Shown in pieces: positions 22,001 through 32,233 of a stretch of 36,089 nt of DNA (position 1 is its first letter; the number at the start of each line of letters is the position of its first letter). Where the stretch lies: assembly GCA_905250885.1 (NCBI GenBank), contig CAJNOQ010001096.1, positions 1 through 36,089 of the forward strand, written 5' to 3'. Source of the DNA: Didymodactylos carnosus. Lineage: Eukaryota > Rotifera > Eurotatoria > Philodinida > Philodinidae. The position numbers were made by a program, and so were the translations under genes. The notes under the pieces were generated by a model. That model saw only the letters and a list, made by a program, of their open reading frames with translations. It had not been told where the DNA came from and searched no databases.

Positions 22001-25000
22001 GGAATCTTTCTTTACAGATTGGATATACTGAACGTTCAAAAAGTTTATGCTTAATTTCAAAACTACTATGTTGAGATAATGTTGACTAGAGCTGTATTAT
22101 GATCGCGTATACGCCAATAGTGAGATTTTTAATTTACACTACAGTGTTGTGACAGTTCAGTGAATACGGCATAATAATTTCTAAACCATCAAAATAACTC
22201 TTCGAACTTCCCTCCAGGTGCTAATGAACATAAAAACGGGCTACAACTCGAATTTAATAGAGTTCGAAGGGGTGATTATGATCAGGTCATCAAAATTTCA
22301 TCGTATTTCTGGCATAACCTGCTCAACATTGACCGAAACGATGACCGGTCAATTCGTCGCGGATAATTCATCGCGGACATTTCGTCGCAGGTCTTCTTGT
22401 TGCGGTCATTCTGTTGCAGACAATTTGTCGTCCTTTTATCGTTCAAAAATTATGTTAAAACAAATCGTGCGACAAAAGTGATGCGTATAAATGTCCGTAC
22501 GACGAAAAGATCGGCGACTAAATGTCCGCGACGAATTGTCTGCGACAAGATGACCTCGACGAAAAGATCTGCGGCAAATTGACCTAGCACCGACCGAAAC
22601 AAAGCAGTATTTAATAGTTAGGTAGATCTGAGTGTTTCCTATAGAAAGATGTAAAAAAATTTCGGAAGATCATTAGTGTTAATGAATGATAATGAATTTC
22701 CTGCGAGCACCTTTTGACTGACCACAACTACCTCAAATCGGTAGTTGAGTATCATTAGTCCATCGACGTGGTCAGCTAACTCTGCTACCACAAGGGAATT
22801 CTGTAACGTTTTTTCTTCATTTTGTGGTGTCGATATATACCAAACCGAACTATGCAGAGAGTCGTCAGATGTCTTAAATTGAAGAGGAAAGTTTTGTGAA
22901 CACTTTAAGATATATCTGCACTCTAGAAAATGCCTCTTTCTGAAGGTCTTAATAAAACATTGAGTACTACTTTTCGATTTTGAAAAATTTGAATTTCTGA
23001 AGTAGTACTCAATGTTTTATTAAGACCTTCAGAAAGAGGCATTTTCTAGAGTGCAGATATATCTTAAAATGTTCACAAGACTTTCCTCTTCAATTTAAGA
23101 TGTATCGCAACTCTCTGCATGATTCTGTTTGGTATATATCGGCATAGCAAAATGAAGAAAAAATACCACTGAATTCCCTTGTGGTAGCAGAGTTAGCAGA
23201 CCACATTCCATAATTTACACGGAAAAGTTAGAGCTTGAATACCATCGGCTTACAGAGAGCGATTTCATAACAAAACAAATGGAAAAGTTGTAGAGGAGCT
23301 CTGTCATATGAACTCATACCTTTATTCTGTTATTTCGTCAGTTAATGATTATATTTATCCTGTTTCCAATGCTGAGTTGAAGTTCATACACATGTATATT
23401 TTGTACGGTCAAACATATTTCTCAATGACTTTTAAATAAAGTTGTCTCAGTTCTTTATTCTTTCCTAAAATTGGTCTGAAGTACATCCCAATACCTTGAG
23501 GTCATCCAATTAAACGTTACATAATTCGAAAATAAAGTTACGTTTGAAAATTTTTCTTTTACTAAAGAAAAGCAGAAGCATCTGTAGAGTACGAAAAGTT
23601 TAACAATTCTTTGATTACACAATAATTAAATGTATCAACTTAATCAGATTGTTAAAAATCAGGTGAAAAAATGTGCTAGAATTTTGCAAAATTCATTATG
23701 TTATTGAAGTTGGTGGAAGGATGCGTTTTTGTTCCAGTTTTCAATTCATGTGATAGAGCTCGTCTACAACTTTTCCATTTGTTTTGTTGTGAAATCGCTC
23801 TGTAAGCTGATAGTATCCAAATTCTGACTTTTCCGTGTAAATTACACGTACTAACCATAACTACCTCATTTGAGGTAATTATGGTCAGTCGAAAGGTGCT
23901 CGCAGAAAATTCATTATTATTCATTAACACTAATGAGCTTCCGAAATTCTTTTTACACCATTCTATAGGAAACACTCAAATCTACCTAACTGTAAATACC
24001 GCCTTGTTTTGGTCAAAGTTGAGCAAGTTATGTCAGAAATACGACGAAATTTTGATGACTTGATCATAATCACCGCATCGGACTCGATCTATCTCCACTT
24101 CTCTTTCTGAGGCGTGCTGTCAATTAGCGTTGATGTTTCTCATCTTTTACTGTTTTTAATCCTGTTCAATATATCAGAACTGAATACACTTTACGTAGAC
24201 ACCTATTTAATCTTGATCTTAAAAGATGTTTGATTGAATTTAGTTTGTTTATAATAAACTAAATTAAGCTAGCAGACAAAGACCATGACGCAAAGTCAAT
24301 TGAATCGAAAAAAATTAGTATATTTACATTTTTTTTAAGATTCTACTTGAATACAATAACATTCGATTTTAAGTTTATGATAATATGAAAACTGATAATA
24401 AGAAACAGAAGAGGAGAGGGAAATATGTTGTGTTGTAGACTGCAGTGCAAAAGAAAGAGAGTGTATTTATCAGTCACCCACAGCAAATCGATCCGTATGA
24501 ATTATGCAGTCAATGACAGCTTCGACAATGATTTGAATTTCTTTTAGGCGCTAGGCAAGTTTCCAATAGTAACGTTTTTAATTCAAAAGAAAGATAAGAT
24601 AGATCTGTTCGAAATACAGAACGCACAGCCCATCTAGCAGTATCAAACAAGGGACATTCCAAAAAGTAGTGAGAAACACTTTCTTTCGTCTCATTGCCAC
24701 ATGAACAGAAAAGATTGGAAACACGATTGTGAACAAACAAATCTACTCACAATTGTGAGAAACCGACTCTGCATCTACAAGAATTGATTTCTGTGTCTCT
24801 ATTGGGAATGAATGGCAACTTCGGTATTTCGCATGATTGTGATATTCGAGTTTTAAATTTGGCTATACGGAATGTCGTGCGTATATCCAGTAGTAATTCG
24901 TTGTAGTCTCTGGCAGTACGAAAGATCATTGAATATGTTAAATATGTCATATGACATATTTAAACGATAGTGTGGAGTAGCTAGCAAGAAGCATTTTCAC

Positions 25001-28000
25001 GACTTCGAAGCGAATAAGAAAAAATGATAGGTAGATCTGATCGCGATGGTAGCAAGGTTTTCAAAAATGAAGGTGTTTTTCCCGTTATTATTTTTTGGAA
25101 TAAAATCAACCAATGTCACTTAAAACTTACGAACACTCTCTCCATTGAACTATACATCATTGCCCCTGATACCACACGCGCTGCCTTATATTGAGCCGAT
25201 TCTAATTTGTCAAGATTTTTGTCTATCGTATTTCCGTATATGACTGACGCATAACTGAACAAGTGTAAAACAAATGGCTTATATATTAAGTCTAGCTAAT
25301 ACACGTGTATGGAGTTTTAAAAGGCCAGTTAAACGATTCGCTTCACTTAACGCATAATCTATATGTGCTGCCCAGTCAAGATTAGACTTTAAAATTAAGT
25401 CTAGCTGTTTTTGTTCCACAACGTAAGAAATAGTGGAAAAACCATAGCTTTACATTTATCAATATTTAAATATAATTTCCAATTTATAAACCATTCATAA
25501 ATTAATGACAAGTCTTTATTTATTTGGTCTATAACTTTCCTAATACCATTTTTCTTTGTAATACGGTAGAGTGATGCATCATCAACAAGTCTCATTGTCG
25601 AACTAACATTTTCAGCAAGATCATCTGTATAAATCAAAAACAATAATGACGTTAAAACAGAGCCGTGAGGAACGCCTCTGTTAACACATTTTGCTGACGA
25701 TGTAACACCATCCACCGTTGTTACAATTTCTCTATCGGAAAGATAACTGGTAAACCAATTCACTAAGGACAGTGGTAGTCCTTTAGCTTTTAACTTCATG
25801 AAGGACTCTCTTCATGCTACTTTATGCGGTATCAAATGGTTTCCGAAAGTCAAGAAAAACACCGGGAATACGATCACTATTACCAAAAGCTCACAAACAA
25901 CTATTTATATCATTCGTTCGTTGAAGTTGAACGATCAGAGAAGAGAACAGGGAATATTGGAAAGAATGATTCCATTTCAAGAAGAATGGTTTTCCTTACA
26001 TATTTATTCTGTGCTTAGAGATTAAAATTGCTCTCAATAATAACAGTCGCACAGATACTGCCACACAGCTGTATTGATTTAGATTTCATTTTTCTTATCA
26101 TAAAACAAACTGCAAAGTTGTATTAATGCAAAATAAGTTAAAATCATGGTTTTTAAAAGTTTATTTTAATGAATCATATCCTTGTGTACCGTGAACACAT
26201 TGCAATGTGTCCATGATACACAAGGATATGATTCAGTAAAATAAACTTTTTTCAACTAACACAAGATCAAAGCTTAGGAGTTAGTTTAGGATCAAAATTC
26301 AATGTGACAGGCGGTGAGAGTATTAAATGCACTCATAAAGTTAAAAGAATTTCTCAGGTAAAACAAAATTAGCTACATACCACTTTTAATTTGGTGAGGA
26401 TGTCCTTCAAACTTGAAAGTTGTGCGATAATTGCTGCGATATCAGTTTCCGATGCGGAGAGAGCAACTAACAATCGCTCTCTTTCGGGATTGAGCCGAAG
26501 TGGACCTCTTGTTGGCGTTGTACTCTTTCTGAAATGATAAGTGAAGAATAAGCAAATTGTGAAGCTTCAATTGGATAAAATGTCTTATACCTAGAAAAAT
26601 TTTCCGTGTCTTCGAATGATACTTTTGGCGTTAAACGTCGTTTTTGATCGGCACTCCATGATCTTGATTGTTGCGTATTATTGTTATTCGTGTTCAACGG
26701 ACTTTTTGTTCTAATCGGTGATTGCGAGGATGACCGTGACCTTGTAACTCTATTTGTTCTATTAGAAAAGGGCTCAGTTGTTTCTTGATTAACATTGTCA
26801 AAAGGAGCAACAGAATTTGACGAATAACTTGGTACCGTTGTTGTTTGACTTTGCATAGATGCCACCCTTTGAGCATACTGTTTTTGTAATTGTTCAAGTT
26901 CAACTAATGATGAACCAATTTCAGAACGGAGATTATCGGCTTGAGATTGATTTCCTTTCAGTTGAGCCTAAACAGCCATAGAAACAAATACAAACGCCTA
27001 CAAAGACCAAGATAGATCCTTGGCAAAATTATAAAGATAGACCCGGTCATTTCACAGTTAGGGATGTTCGGTTCTCGGTTTCGGTTCTCGAGTTAGAACC
27101 AAAACGAAAGAAACCGCCGTTCCGGTTCCGAACCTAGAACAGAACCGTAGTTCTCGGTTCTCAGCTTAGAACCGGAAAATAATTTTTGAAGTAATTCAAG
27201 GAAATAGAATTCATTCCATAGTAAACAAAAGGATTCTTTCAAATGGTGACAGGCAAATATATTTTTTTGTAGCTTTGTCAATAGTGTGTTTTCATCTTGT
27301 TAAAGGAAAGGCAAGTCAAAAAGTCTCGGTTTCGAAAAAAAGGAACCGTCTAAGAAACCGCGGTTCCGGTTCTCGATGAAGAATCAGAAATAAGAGAATC
27401 GAGGTTCGGTTCCATTGTCAGAACCGGTAGCGCGGTTCCGATTCTTGATGAAGAACCGTGGTTTCGGTTCCTCATGCGGAACCGAACCGCGGTTCCGGTT
27501 CTTCACAAGAACCGAGAATCGAACAACCCTAGTCACAGCCTAATGAAGTGAGCATCAGAAAAAAACCTTTCTGTTCGATCGAAGAAATATAAATCTATTG
27601 CATACTTTTTCTTTCAGCATGCCAATATTTTCGATTAATGTTTGTATTCGTTTTTCATATGTTTTTATTTCAGTTGCTAGCTGTTCTTGTTGTTCAGCGG
27701 AAACTCTTGAGGCACTTATTGTCCGTTGAGGACGTTCACTCTCTTGATAATCTTCATTATCTGTGTCGTCGTTAATTGTAATTTCTGTTACTGGATTGAT
27801 CTCTAAACGGGATTTTGGACTCTCAAAATAAAAAACAGAAACACACATTCACAGATCGATTAAACGAGACTTTATGTGTGACTTACCTGCCAGGCAAATC
27901 TCTGGCCTTTTGTTGTTCTTCCAGGAGCTGAAAGAAAGTGAAAACGTCGATGACTTTTTTGGCCATATAAGCTACACATTTGCAAGGAACATACGAGGAA

Positions 28001-28269
28001 TCCACGGTTCTCGGCTTGGGCTTGGACTTCGTGAACGAGTTTTCTGTGTTTGCTTTGGTACGATAGTCACGCTACTTTTTGTTTTTGTTTTGTTGGTTAC
28101 ACATGTTCTCATTCTTGTTCGAGGTGTATGACGACGATCAGACTATAAAAACAAAAACAGCTGACCTTGTTAATAAACGTAGTTTGAGGCTAAAAGCAAA
28201 AATATTTACTTTTCCCTCATCTTGCCACTCATTCTCAACGTGAACATGTACGGGTAACACAGCTTGCAT
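19058..28269 (-). CDS. ODF2: Outer dense fiber protein 2 / cenexin
   Basis: Coiled-coil scaffold of mother-centriole appendages and sperm-tail fibres. Exons in transcription order: 28210-28269, 27995-28142, 27887-27927, 27606-27821, 26591-26967, 26381-26528, 20836-21231, 20230-20772, 20069-20169, 19934-20015, 19766-19879, 19617-19709, 19058-19255. All are in phase with GT-AG introns and sum to 838 aa, near the vertebrate length. Family marks are LPVHVHVEN near the start, EPWIPPPG at about 65-72 with SRLEI soon after, and the C-terminus LRDKLEQSHNTNRSMQNYVNFLK, nearly the same as in vertebrate ODF2. The middle is Glu/Lys/Gln-rich heptad sequence from about residue 330 to the end. Residues near 145-270 are Ser/Thr/Asn-rich, probably disordered. 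The start is the Met just after an acceptor at 28273-28275. Exon 3 is a 41-base microexon. Confidence 0.92.
21254..21386. repeat. Small inverted repeat in ODF2 intron 6
   Basis: CCAAACTCTGCACACTTT near 21279-21298 is inverted as AAAGTGTGCGGAGTTCGGG near 21347-21366. Matching extends outward to GAAAAGTTTGG and CGAAAAGTTTATG. The spacer is about 50 bases with no ORF. Probably a short MITE, a few tens of bases from the exon 7 acceptor. Confidence 0.65.
22340..22591. mobile_element. Nested non-autonomous element, 252 bp, with 9-bp target duplication
   Basis: Flanked by GACCGAAAC at 22331-22339 and 22592-22600. The uninterrupted right arm of the host element (about 24009-24017) shows the same site once, so this is a true insertion. 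The ends carry GGTCAATTCGTCGCGG on the left and GCGGCAAATTGACC on the right, inverted with mismatches. The interior is made of repeated (T/C)GTCGCGG / CCGCGACGAA-type units pointing inward from both sides. An 8-9-bp duplication suits hAT- or Mutator-like transposition; the family is otherwise unproven. Confidence 0.85.
22768..23204. mobile_element. Foldback hairpin element, 205-bp arms
   Basis: Left arm 22768-22972 and right arm 23000-23204 are inverted copies with only a 27-base loop. The inner 70 bases are almost identical, around CAATGTTTTATTAAGACC and GGCATTTTCTAGAGTGCAG. It separates blocks A and C of the left arm of the surrounding element, while the right arm lacks it, so it arrived later. 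The arms end GTGGTCAGCTAACTCTGCT and its inverse. There is no ORF. Confidence 0.85.
23381..23466. repeat. 85-bp dispersed repeat, copy 1
   Basis: AGTTCATACACATGTATATT through AAATAAAGTTGTCTCAGTTC and beyond recurs at 35867-35950 with few differences, in the same orientation. It lies in the core of the 22255-24095 element and includes an AATAAA-like signal. Confidence 0.85.
24470..26030 (-). mobile_element. 5'-truncated LINE (CR1/jockey-like reverse transcriptase), decayed
   Basis: Minus-strand pieces run in RT order: FLDFRKPFDTA (about 25820-25855), LPLSLVNWFTSYLSDREI, the NRGVPHGSVLTSLLFLIYTDD catalytic core split as RGVPHGSVL and LIYTDDL (about 25620-25690), VDDASLY, LNIDKCKAMVF, and SNLDWAAHIDYALSEANRLT. 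The C-terminal CSCGNETKESVSHYFLECP Cys-His block (about 24650-24710) ends near 24470. YTDD stands for the usual Y/FADD, and VDDASLY holds the following acidic pair. Stops and frame changes are scattered through it, and the 5' half of ORF2 and all of ORF1 are missing, so it is dead. Its arrangement is typical of CR1/jockey-type elements. It sits antisense to no gene: its strand matches the ODF2 transcript. Confidence 0.85.
26155..26250. repeat. Near-perfect 96-bp palindrome in ODF2 intron 6
   Basis: AAAAGTTTATTTTA at the left end and TAAAATAAACTTTT at the right, with arms of about 48 bases containing AATCATATCCTTGTGTA and its inverse, and almost no loop (ACATTGCAATGT at the centre). Either a tiny MITE or the fused ends of one. 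Arm identity is high, so it is fairly young. It would form a stem in the ODF2 pre-mRNA 130 bases upstream, on the forward map, of exon 6. Confidence 0.85.
27058..27532. mobile_element. CCGGTT-rich TIR element with TCACAG target duplication
   Basis: Sits in ODF2 intron 4. Ends read TTAGGGATGTTCGGTTCTCGG on the left, cut here to about 20 bases, and from the right CTAGGGTTGTTCGATTCTC. TCACAG occurs directly outside both ends (27052-27057 and 27533-27538). The interior consists of many inverted and direct copies of GAACCGNGGTTC-type palindromic units, with a unique 100-base middle near 27180-27300. No transposase. Removing it leaves an intron of about 157 bases. Confidence 0.85.
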
Positions 28270-29160
28270 CCTCTGAAAGATAAACGACCTATTACTTGAG
28301 GTGGTGCTTATCGATATACTGACTATTACTACTTCCATTAGTCAGTATGTATTAAATACAAAAGCATGATAGTCAAAGTTTGCAAGAGAGATTCCCTTTT
28401 ATTTTCTTTTAGAGAGTATGTGCGTGGTAACGAGAATAACATGAAGTTTTGGCATGTTGTTGTATAGTTTGTTAGCTTTCGGTTCGTGAAAATTATTTTC
28501 TAACTTTCAGAAAAAGTTTGGATATGAGTTTTCTAGACTTTCTCTATATACAACTCAAACAAAAAGAAACCTTAAATTTTGATGTGCAGAGAAGCCATCA
28601 ACGGTATTCTATACCTTAGCATTGTTCGGAGTACTCCCAATGTTTCGAAGAAACCAATACAAAACAATATGAGTAAAGAACTTGATTCCTACATCACACT
28701 TTAGAAGAAAAGTGTAATTGGGTGTAGATTTAGTATCTACATTGAATTCAAGGTTCATGCATGTAAAATGACTTAGGGCGACATCTACAGAGTTTGTGCG
28801 TATTGAAAATGAAGCGATCTGTATTACATTACTGTGAGCGAACGGAAAGAGGAATTTACGGCAATCTATCGAATATTCACTAGACTCTTATTCCAATTTA
28901 TACTTTTATAAAGAATTTAGCCTTCCTCAATTTCAATTTATTGCTAATGCCTCTTTTGAACAAATCGACTAGAATACAATTCGAAAAAAGGGAGTGACCT
29001 AATTCACCAGCGTGCAGATTATTCAAAAGTATCATAAAAACACAGCCTTAGTCGAGACTCCCGGCCAAAGTCCCAGTAAAATCCCGAAAAATCTAAACAA
29101 AATTGAAAAATGTCCCGCGAGAATCCCGGCAGGATCCCGTGACGGGAGTCCCTAAAAATC
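28270..29160. other. Upstream of ODF2: no gene seen, TCCCG-repeat tract at the end
   Basis: Contains the probable ODF2 promoter region, in which I can name no element. 29053-29152 carries repeated CCCG phrases (TCCCGGCCAAAGTCCC, GTCCCGCGAGAATCCCGGC, ATCCCGTGACGGGAGTCCC), in the style of the CCGGTT element in intron 4 but with a different unit. It abuts the hairpin element at 29161. Confidence 0.45.
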
Positions 29161-29412
29161 GTAGACAGCTCGGAAATGTCTTAAATTAAATTTTCAACTC
29201 TTTTCTGCATTTTGAGATCTCTTGGGACTCTAGAAAATCTCTCCTCAAAAAGTTATGATTAAAACGCCGCTAGCTATATTTCGATTTATGGTTTGGAAAA
29301 GTGGATCTCGCCGTTTTAATCAAAACTTTTTCAGGTTACATTTTCTAGAATCCGAATCTCAAAATGCAGAAAAGAGTTGAATATTTAATTTAAGACGTTT
29401 CCGAGCTGTCTA
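29161..29412. mobile_element. Hairpin/MITE-like element, about 105-bp arms
   Basis: Left arm 29161-29269 and right arm 29309-29412 are inverted copies. Outer end ATAGACAGCTCGGAAACGTC on the right (minus strand) matches GTAGACAGCTCGGAAATGTC on the left. The block CAACTCTTTTCTGCATTTTG is exact in both. There is a 39-base loop and no ORF. No duplication is recognised at the borders. Confidence 0.85.
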
Positions 29413-29840
29413 TGATTCCACTATGTTTTACTCGGACTTTTCTTCGAGAACATAGTGCAATCAAATTTTAATGCGTTAGTCGAGCAAACAATGCTTTTGT
29501 CATGTTATAATCTCATCTGAAAAGGCAAAATAAGTATGAATTAGAGAGTCAGGTAGTAAATTTAGAGGATGTACACAGCAAATTCAGCTCTCAGTTCCCT
29601 TACCTAAATAGGTCTCATTTTCGCTAGTCGCAAAGTTACACTATCGGATTTTTGGACAAGTTTTCTTTTGAGACACATCTCTTTCACGGATTAACTAAGC
29701 TCATATATGTCACAAAGAAGAAAGAAAAACAACTTTTGACATAAAAGGGTCTCTTAAAAGGAATGTTTTTTAAGATAGCTGAGACACTAATTTCATCATG
29801 TTTTACCCGGTTTTCTCTTCGGGAACATAATGCAATCAGG
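29413..29840. repeat. Diverged direct repeat with internal stem
   Basis: CACTATGTTTTACTCGG...TTCTTCGAGAACATAGTGCAA at 29420-29460 recurs as CATCATGTTTTACCCGG...TCTTCGGGAACATAATGCAA at 29795-29835. Each unit can fold on itself (CTATGTT with AACATAG). The second copy is preceded by AAGATAGCTGAGACAC, a worn match to the AGACGTTTCCGAGCTGTCT end of the hairpin element. It therefore looks like a remnant of a second copy of the same repeat. Confidence 0.6.
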
Positions 29841-30663
29841 GTCAATCATTCACCTCAGACTCACTTTGAAGTTGAGATCAAAACTTGTACATAATCGTCT
29901 TATTAACACGCCCTCTCTTTGTCTAAATCCGTCCTAGAGAATGGACTTCCAGAGAATGTATATCCGTAGATATTATCGCTAGGATCAGTTAGCTATTAGA
30001 TCCAATCTAATATTCTGTGAATGAGGCGGAATGGCTGAGCCCCAATCCTCCGTGCGTCAAACAGAACCGAACTGATCATTGCTACATCCTGACAGTCACT
30101 AACGGCAAAGTGATATTACACCGAGGATACTCACAATTGTTATAGCATCAATCTTTCATGCATTTCTCACTTCTGTGCAGTGTTATTTTTGAGATCTTTA
30201 CACAGCAAACATTAACTGAGTCTATACACTAAGAAATCTCCTAGATTCACGAGAAAGAACGATTTTTGATACCCAAAATGAATGAAAGACTGCAACTGTG
30301 TGCGCATATATATCTTACAGTCCAGATTAGAATTCAGGTCGCAGGTCGATATTACGTCGCAGTCAATATTGTCACTATTTATTTGACGATCTCACTGTTT
30401 TCTTTGTTATTGATGAACTATTATTATTCATATTCATCAAATCATTCATATTGCCACTGCTTGAATAATCATTGTATTCCCACCTTCATCTGTTGCTAGT
30501 GTTGTTGTCTTATTATTATTCATAATATTCAATGTTTTTCTCGCTGTGACTAATCTCGAAACCACTTGCGGATTCACTGTTTTATTTACGGTCGTAGAGA
30601 GAACTTCTGGCAGGTGTTGTTCAATATTCGATAATCAATTATTCAGTGAAATGATTTCATCTT
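29841..30663. other. Gene-free tract
   Basis: AT-rich unique-looking sequence with simple TTATTATT runs around 30410-30525. No coding or repeat feature can be supported. Confidence 0.5.
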
Positions 30664-31663
30664 TAACTATTAGGACTAACCTTTTCGACCAATATGAAGT
30701 GCCCAGGTCAAAGAATCCTATAATAGGATCATATGGGATCTTGTAAGGTCCTATTAGATCCTAAAATATGATCTTGTCTGAGCTTATATGATCCTATGAA
30801 ATCATAAAGACTTATGTTCTTCTGTACAATTGCAATTAGGCTCTACTCTGTGACTGGGTTAGGTTCTTCTTCTACTCTCTGACGACTCCTAGTTCGATAC
30901 AATTGATTATAAACAAAAAAAGAACTCTGACAATATTTACACAGATTATATTTCCAATGCTGAAATACACATGTGTATGAACGTCAGAACTCTGATTCTG
31001 ATTTTTATTTCGACCAAAAATGAAAAAAAAAGAAACGAAAAACTAACAATAAACCAGAAAAAGTCCTACTGACTAGACAAACAACTGAGAACAACAAGAG
31101 GCATACAATTATAGTTGGAGGTGATTCATCAAGTTATTTTTAAATTTATTCATCTTTAGTGAGGTGAATGAATGAGAGTCGTTTTCATCATTGGTTCTAT
31201 GTTTTAAACTAAGTAATTTGATTAATATCTAGTGGCAAAAGTGTTTCAACTGACGTATGAAAGTGGTATGTGCAGATAGAAGTGTCCAAGTATTTTTTGC
31301 TGGAAGCTGAATACCCTCATACCAAAAACCAGATTTAATTTGACTAAAAGTGCTTCTGTAGAATTAAGGTTACAATAAATACATGGACTGGATCGAGATG
31401 TTACATAGTCTTATTCAGCAGATTTGAATAGAAATGGAAATGGAATGCACACTTGGAAAAAAGTAACTCTTATGCCAATTTTTGAAGCGTCAGAACGTCC
31501 TCCAGAACACACATGTCATATTAATTGATTGAGACCTGCCGCAGTTTCGACAAAGAGACTAGTAAGAGAATCTTAAAATCTGGAAGTAGGCATCACGCTG
31601 ACGAGGGAACCTTTCGAGATGTAACCTTCCGATTCCAATGGTTTGTACATGGATCGATAGACC

Positions 31664-32233
31664 TCAGTGAGCTAGTAAATACCCTAAAAGAGTTAGTCCC
31701 CATGGCTCCTGAAGATTCGGTTTTCTGAAAAACCTTATATCAGCTAAAAGCGGGCAACTGTTGAGAAACAACTCTAACAGAATATTACAGGAGTCAGAAA
31801 CTGACTGCATGACACAGCCAGGAAGCATGTGTCCTTCTCGTAGTTTGAGAAGCATAGCAACGAACGACCTTCGAATGTGATCATAAAGATCTTTTTGCTC
31901 ACTCTGTTCTTTGGTGACACTGCTATCCCTCTCAAACTCTGCTGATTCAACGACAGCGTTGTCATCGGTTAAACTAAGCTGTGACGTGTGTGTGACCAGG
32001 GTTTGAACATCAGTCAGGATTTCTTCTGTTACTTTAACTCTTTCCTGTGCTGGGTGTTTTTTCAAAAAGTGCCGCTGGAAAGACTGCATGTTTGTAAACA
32101 AGAAATTGATGTCACACAGAGGCCATAGAGTTTTGAAACTGCGGCTAGAACCGTGACACAGTCGCACATGCCTAAGAAATGCATCAGTTCCGTGAACACG
32201 GCTATCACAGAGTGTACAGTTATTCACAGACAT
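31664..32233 (-). CDS. C2H2 zinc-finger protein, transposon-associated type
   Basis: Start taken at the second Met (MSVNNCTLCDSR), since the finger follows at once; an upstream Met exists at 32260. Finger 1 is CTLC-x12-H-x4-H (residues 6-26), complete. Finger 2 (WPLCDINFLFTNMQSFQRH, then KKH) has Trp where the first Cys would be. The rest is helical and acidic, with LLKLREGHMLPGCVMQSVSD near residue 138, a pattern I associate with long zinc-finger proteins carried by repeats in many invertebrates and fish. The frame ends soon after FFRKPNLQEPWGLTLLG, a motif that in those proteins is mid-protein, so this is probably a truncated relic. It lies about 500 bases downstream of the SGNH relic on the same strand. 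Confidence 0.45.
   Translation of the reverse strand: MSVNNCTLCDSRVHGTDAFLRHVRLCHGSSRSFKTLWPLCDINFLFTNMQSFQRHFLKKHPAQERVKVTEEILTDVQTLVTHTSQLSLTDDNAVVESAEFERDSSVTKEQSEQKDLYDHIRRSFVAMLLKLREGHMLPGCVMQSVSDSCNILLELFLNSCPLLADIRFFRKPNLQEPWGLTLLGYLLAH

Larger units (their letters stand above)
22255..24095. mobile_element. Long-TIR DNA element with two nested insertions
   Basis: Outer arms are inverted copies. The left arm covers 22255-22339 and 22601-22758 (block A), then 23207-23313 (block C). The right arm covers 23745-23845 (C') and 23848-24095 (A'). On the right C' and A' are contiguous; on the left they are split by a 437-bp hairpin, and A is split by a 252-bp element. Shared marks are GGTGATTATGATCA at the outer end, CTGCGAGCACCTTT within A, and ACGGAAAAGT in C. 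The core 23314-23744 has no transposase ORF. It holds an 85-bp segment repeated at 35867-35950. Without the nested elements the TIRs are roughly 350 bp. No superfamily is assigned. Confidence 0.8.
21232..26380. other. ODF2 intron 6, 5.1 kb, filled with mobile elements
   Basis: All other ODF2 introns are 53-67 bases except two of 361 and 638. This one is 5149 bases and contains a small inverted repeat, a nested 1.8-kb inverted-repeat element, a LINE and a hairpin, each listed. 21400-22250 is AT-rich with nothing recognised. No host exon was found inside it: the flanking exons join in phase without one. Confidence 0.85.

Noticed and set aside
27058-27532. CRISPR-like or tandem array reading of the CCGGTT repeats
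   Set aside because: Units vary in spacing and orientation, and there is a TIR plus target duplication; this is a eukaryotic transposon.
27874-28131. Plus-strand 85-codon frame
   Set aside because: Antisense of ODF2 exons 2-3 and the intron between them.
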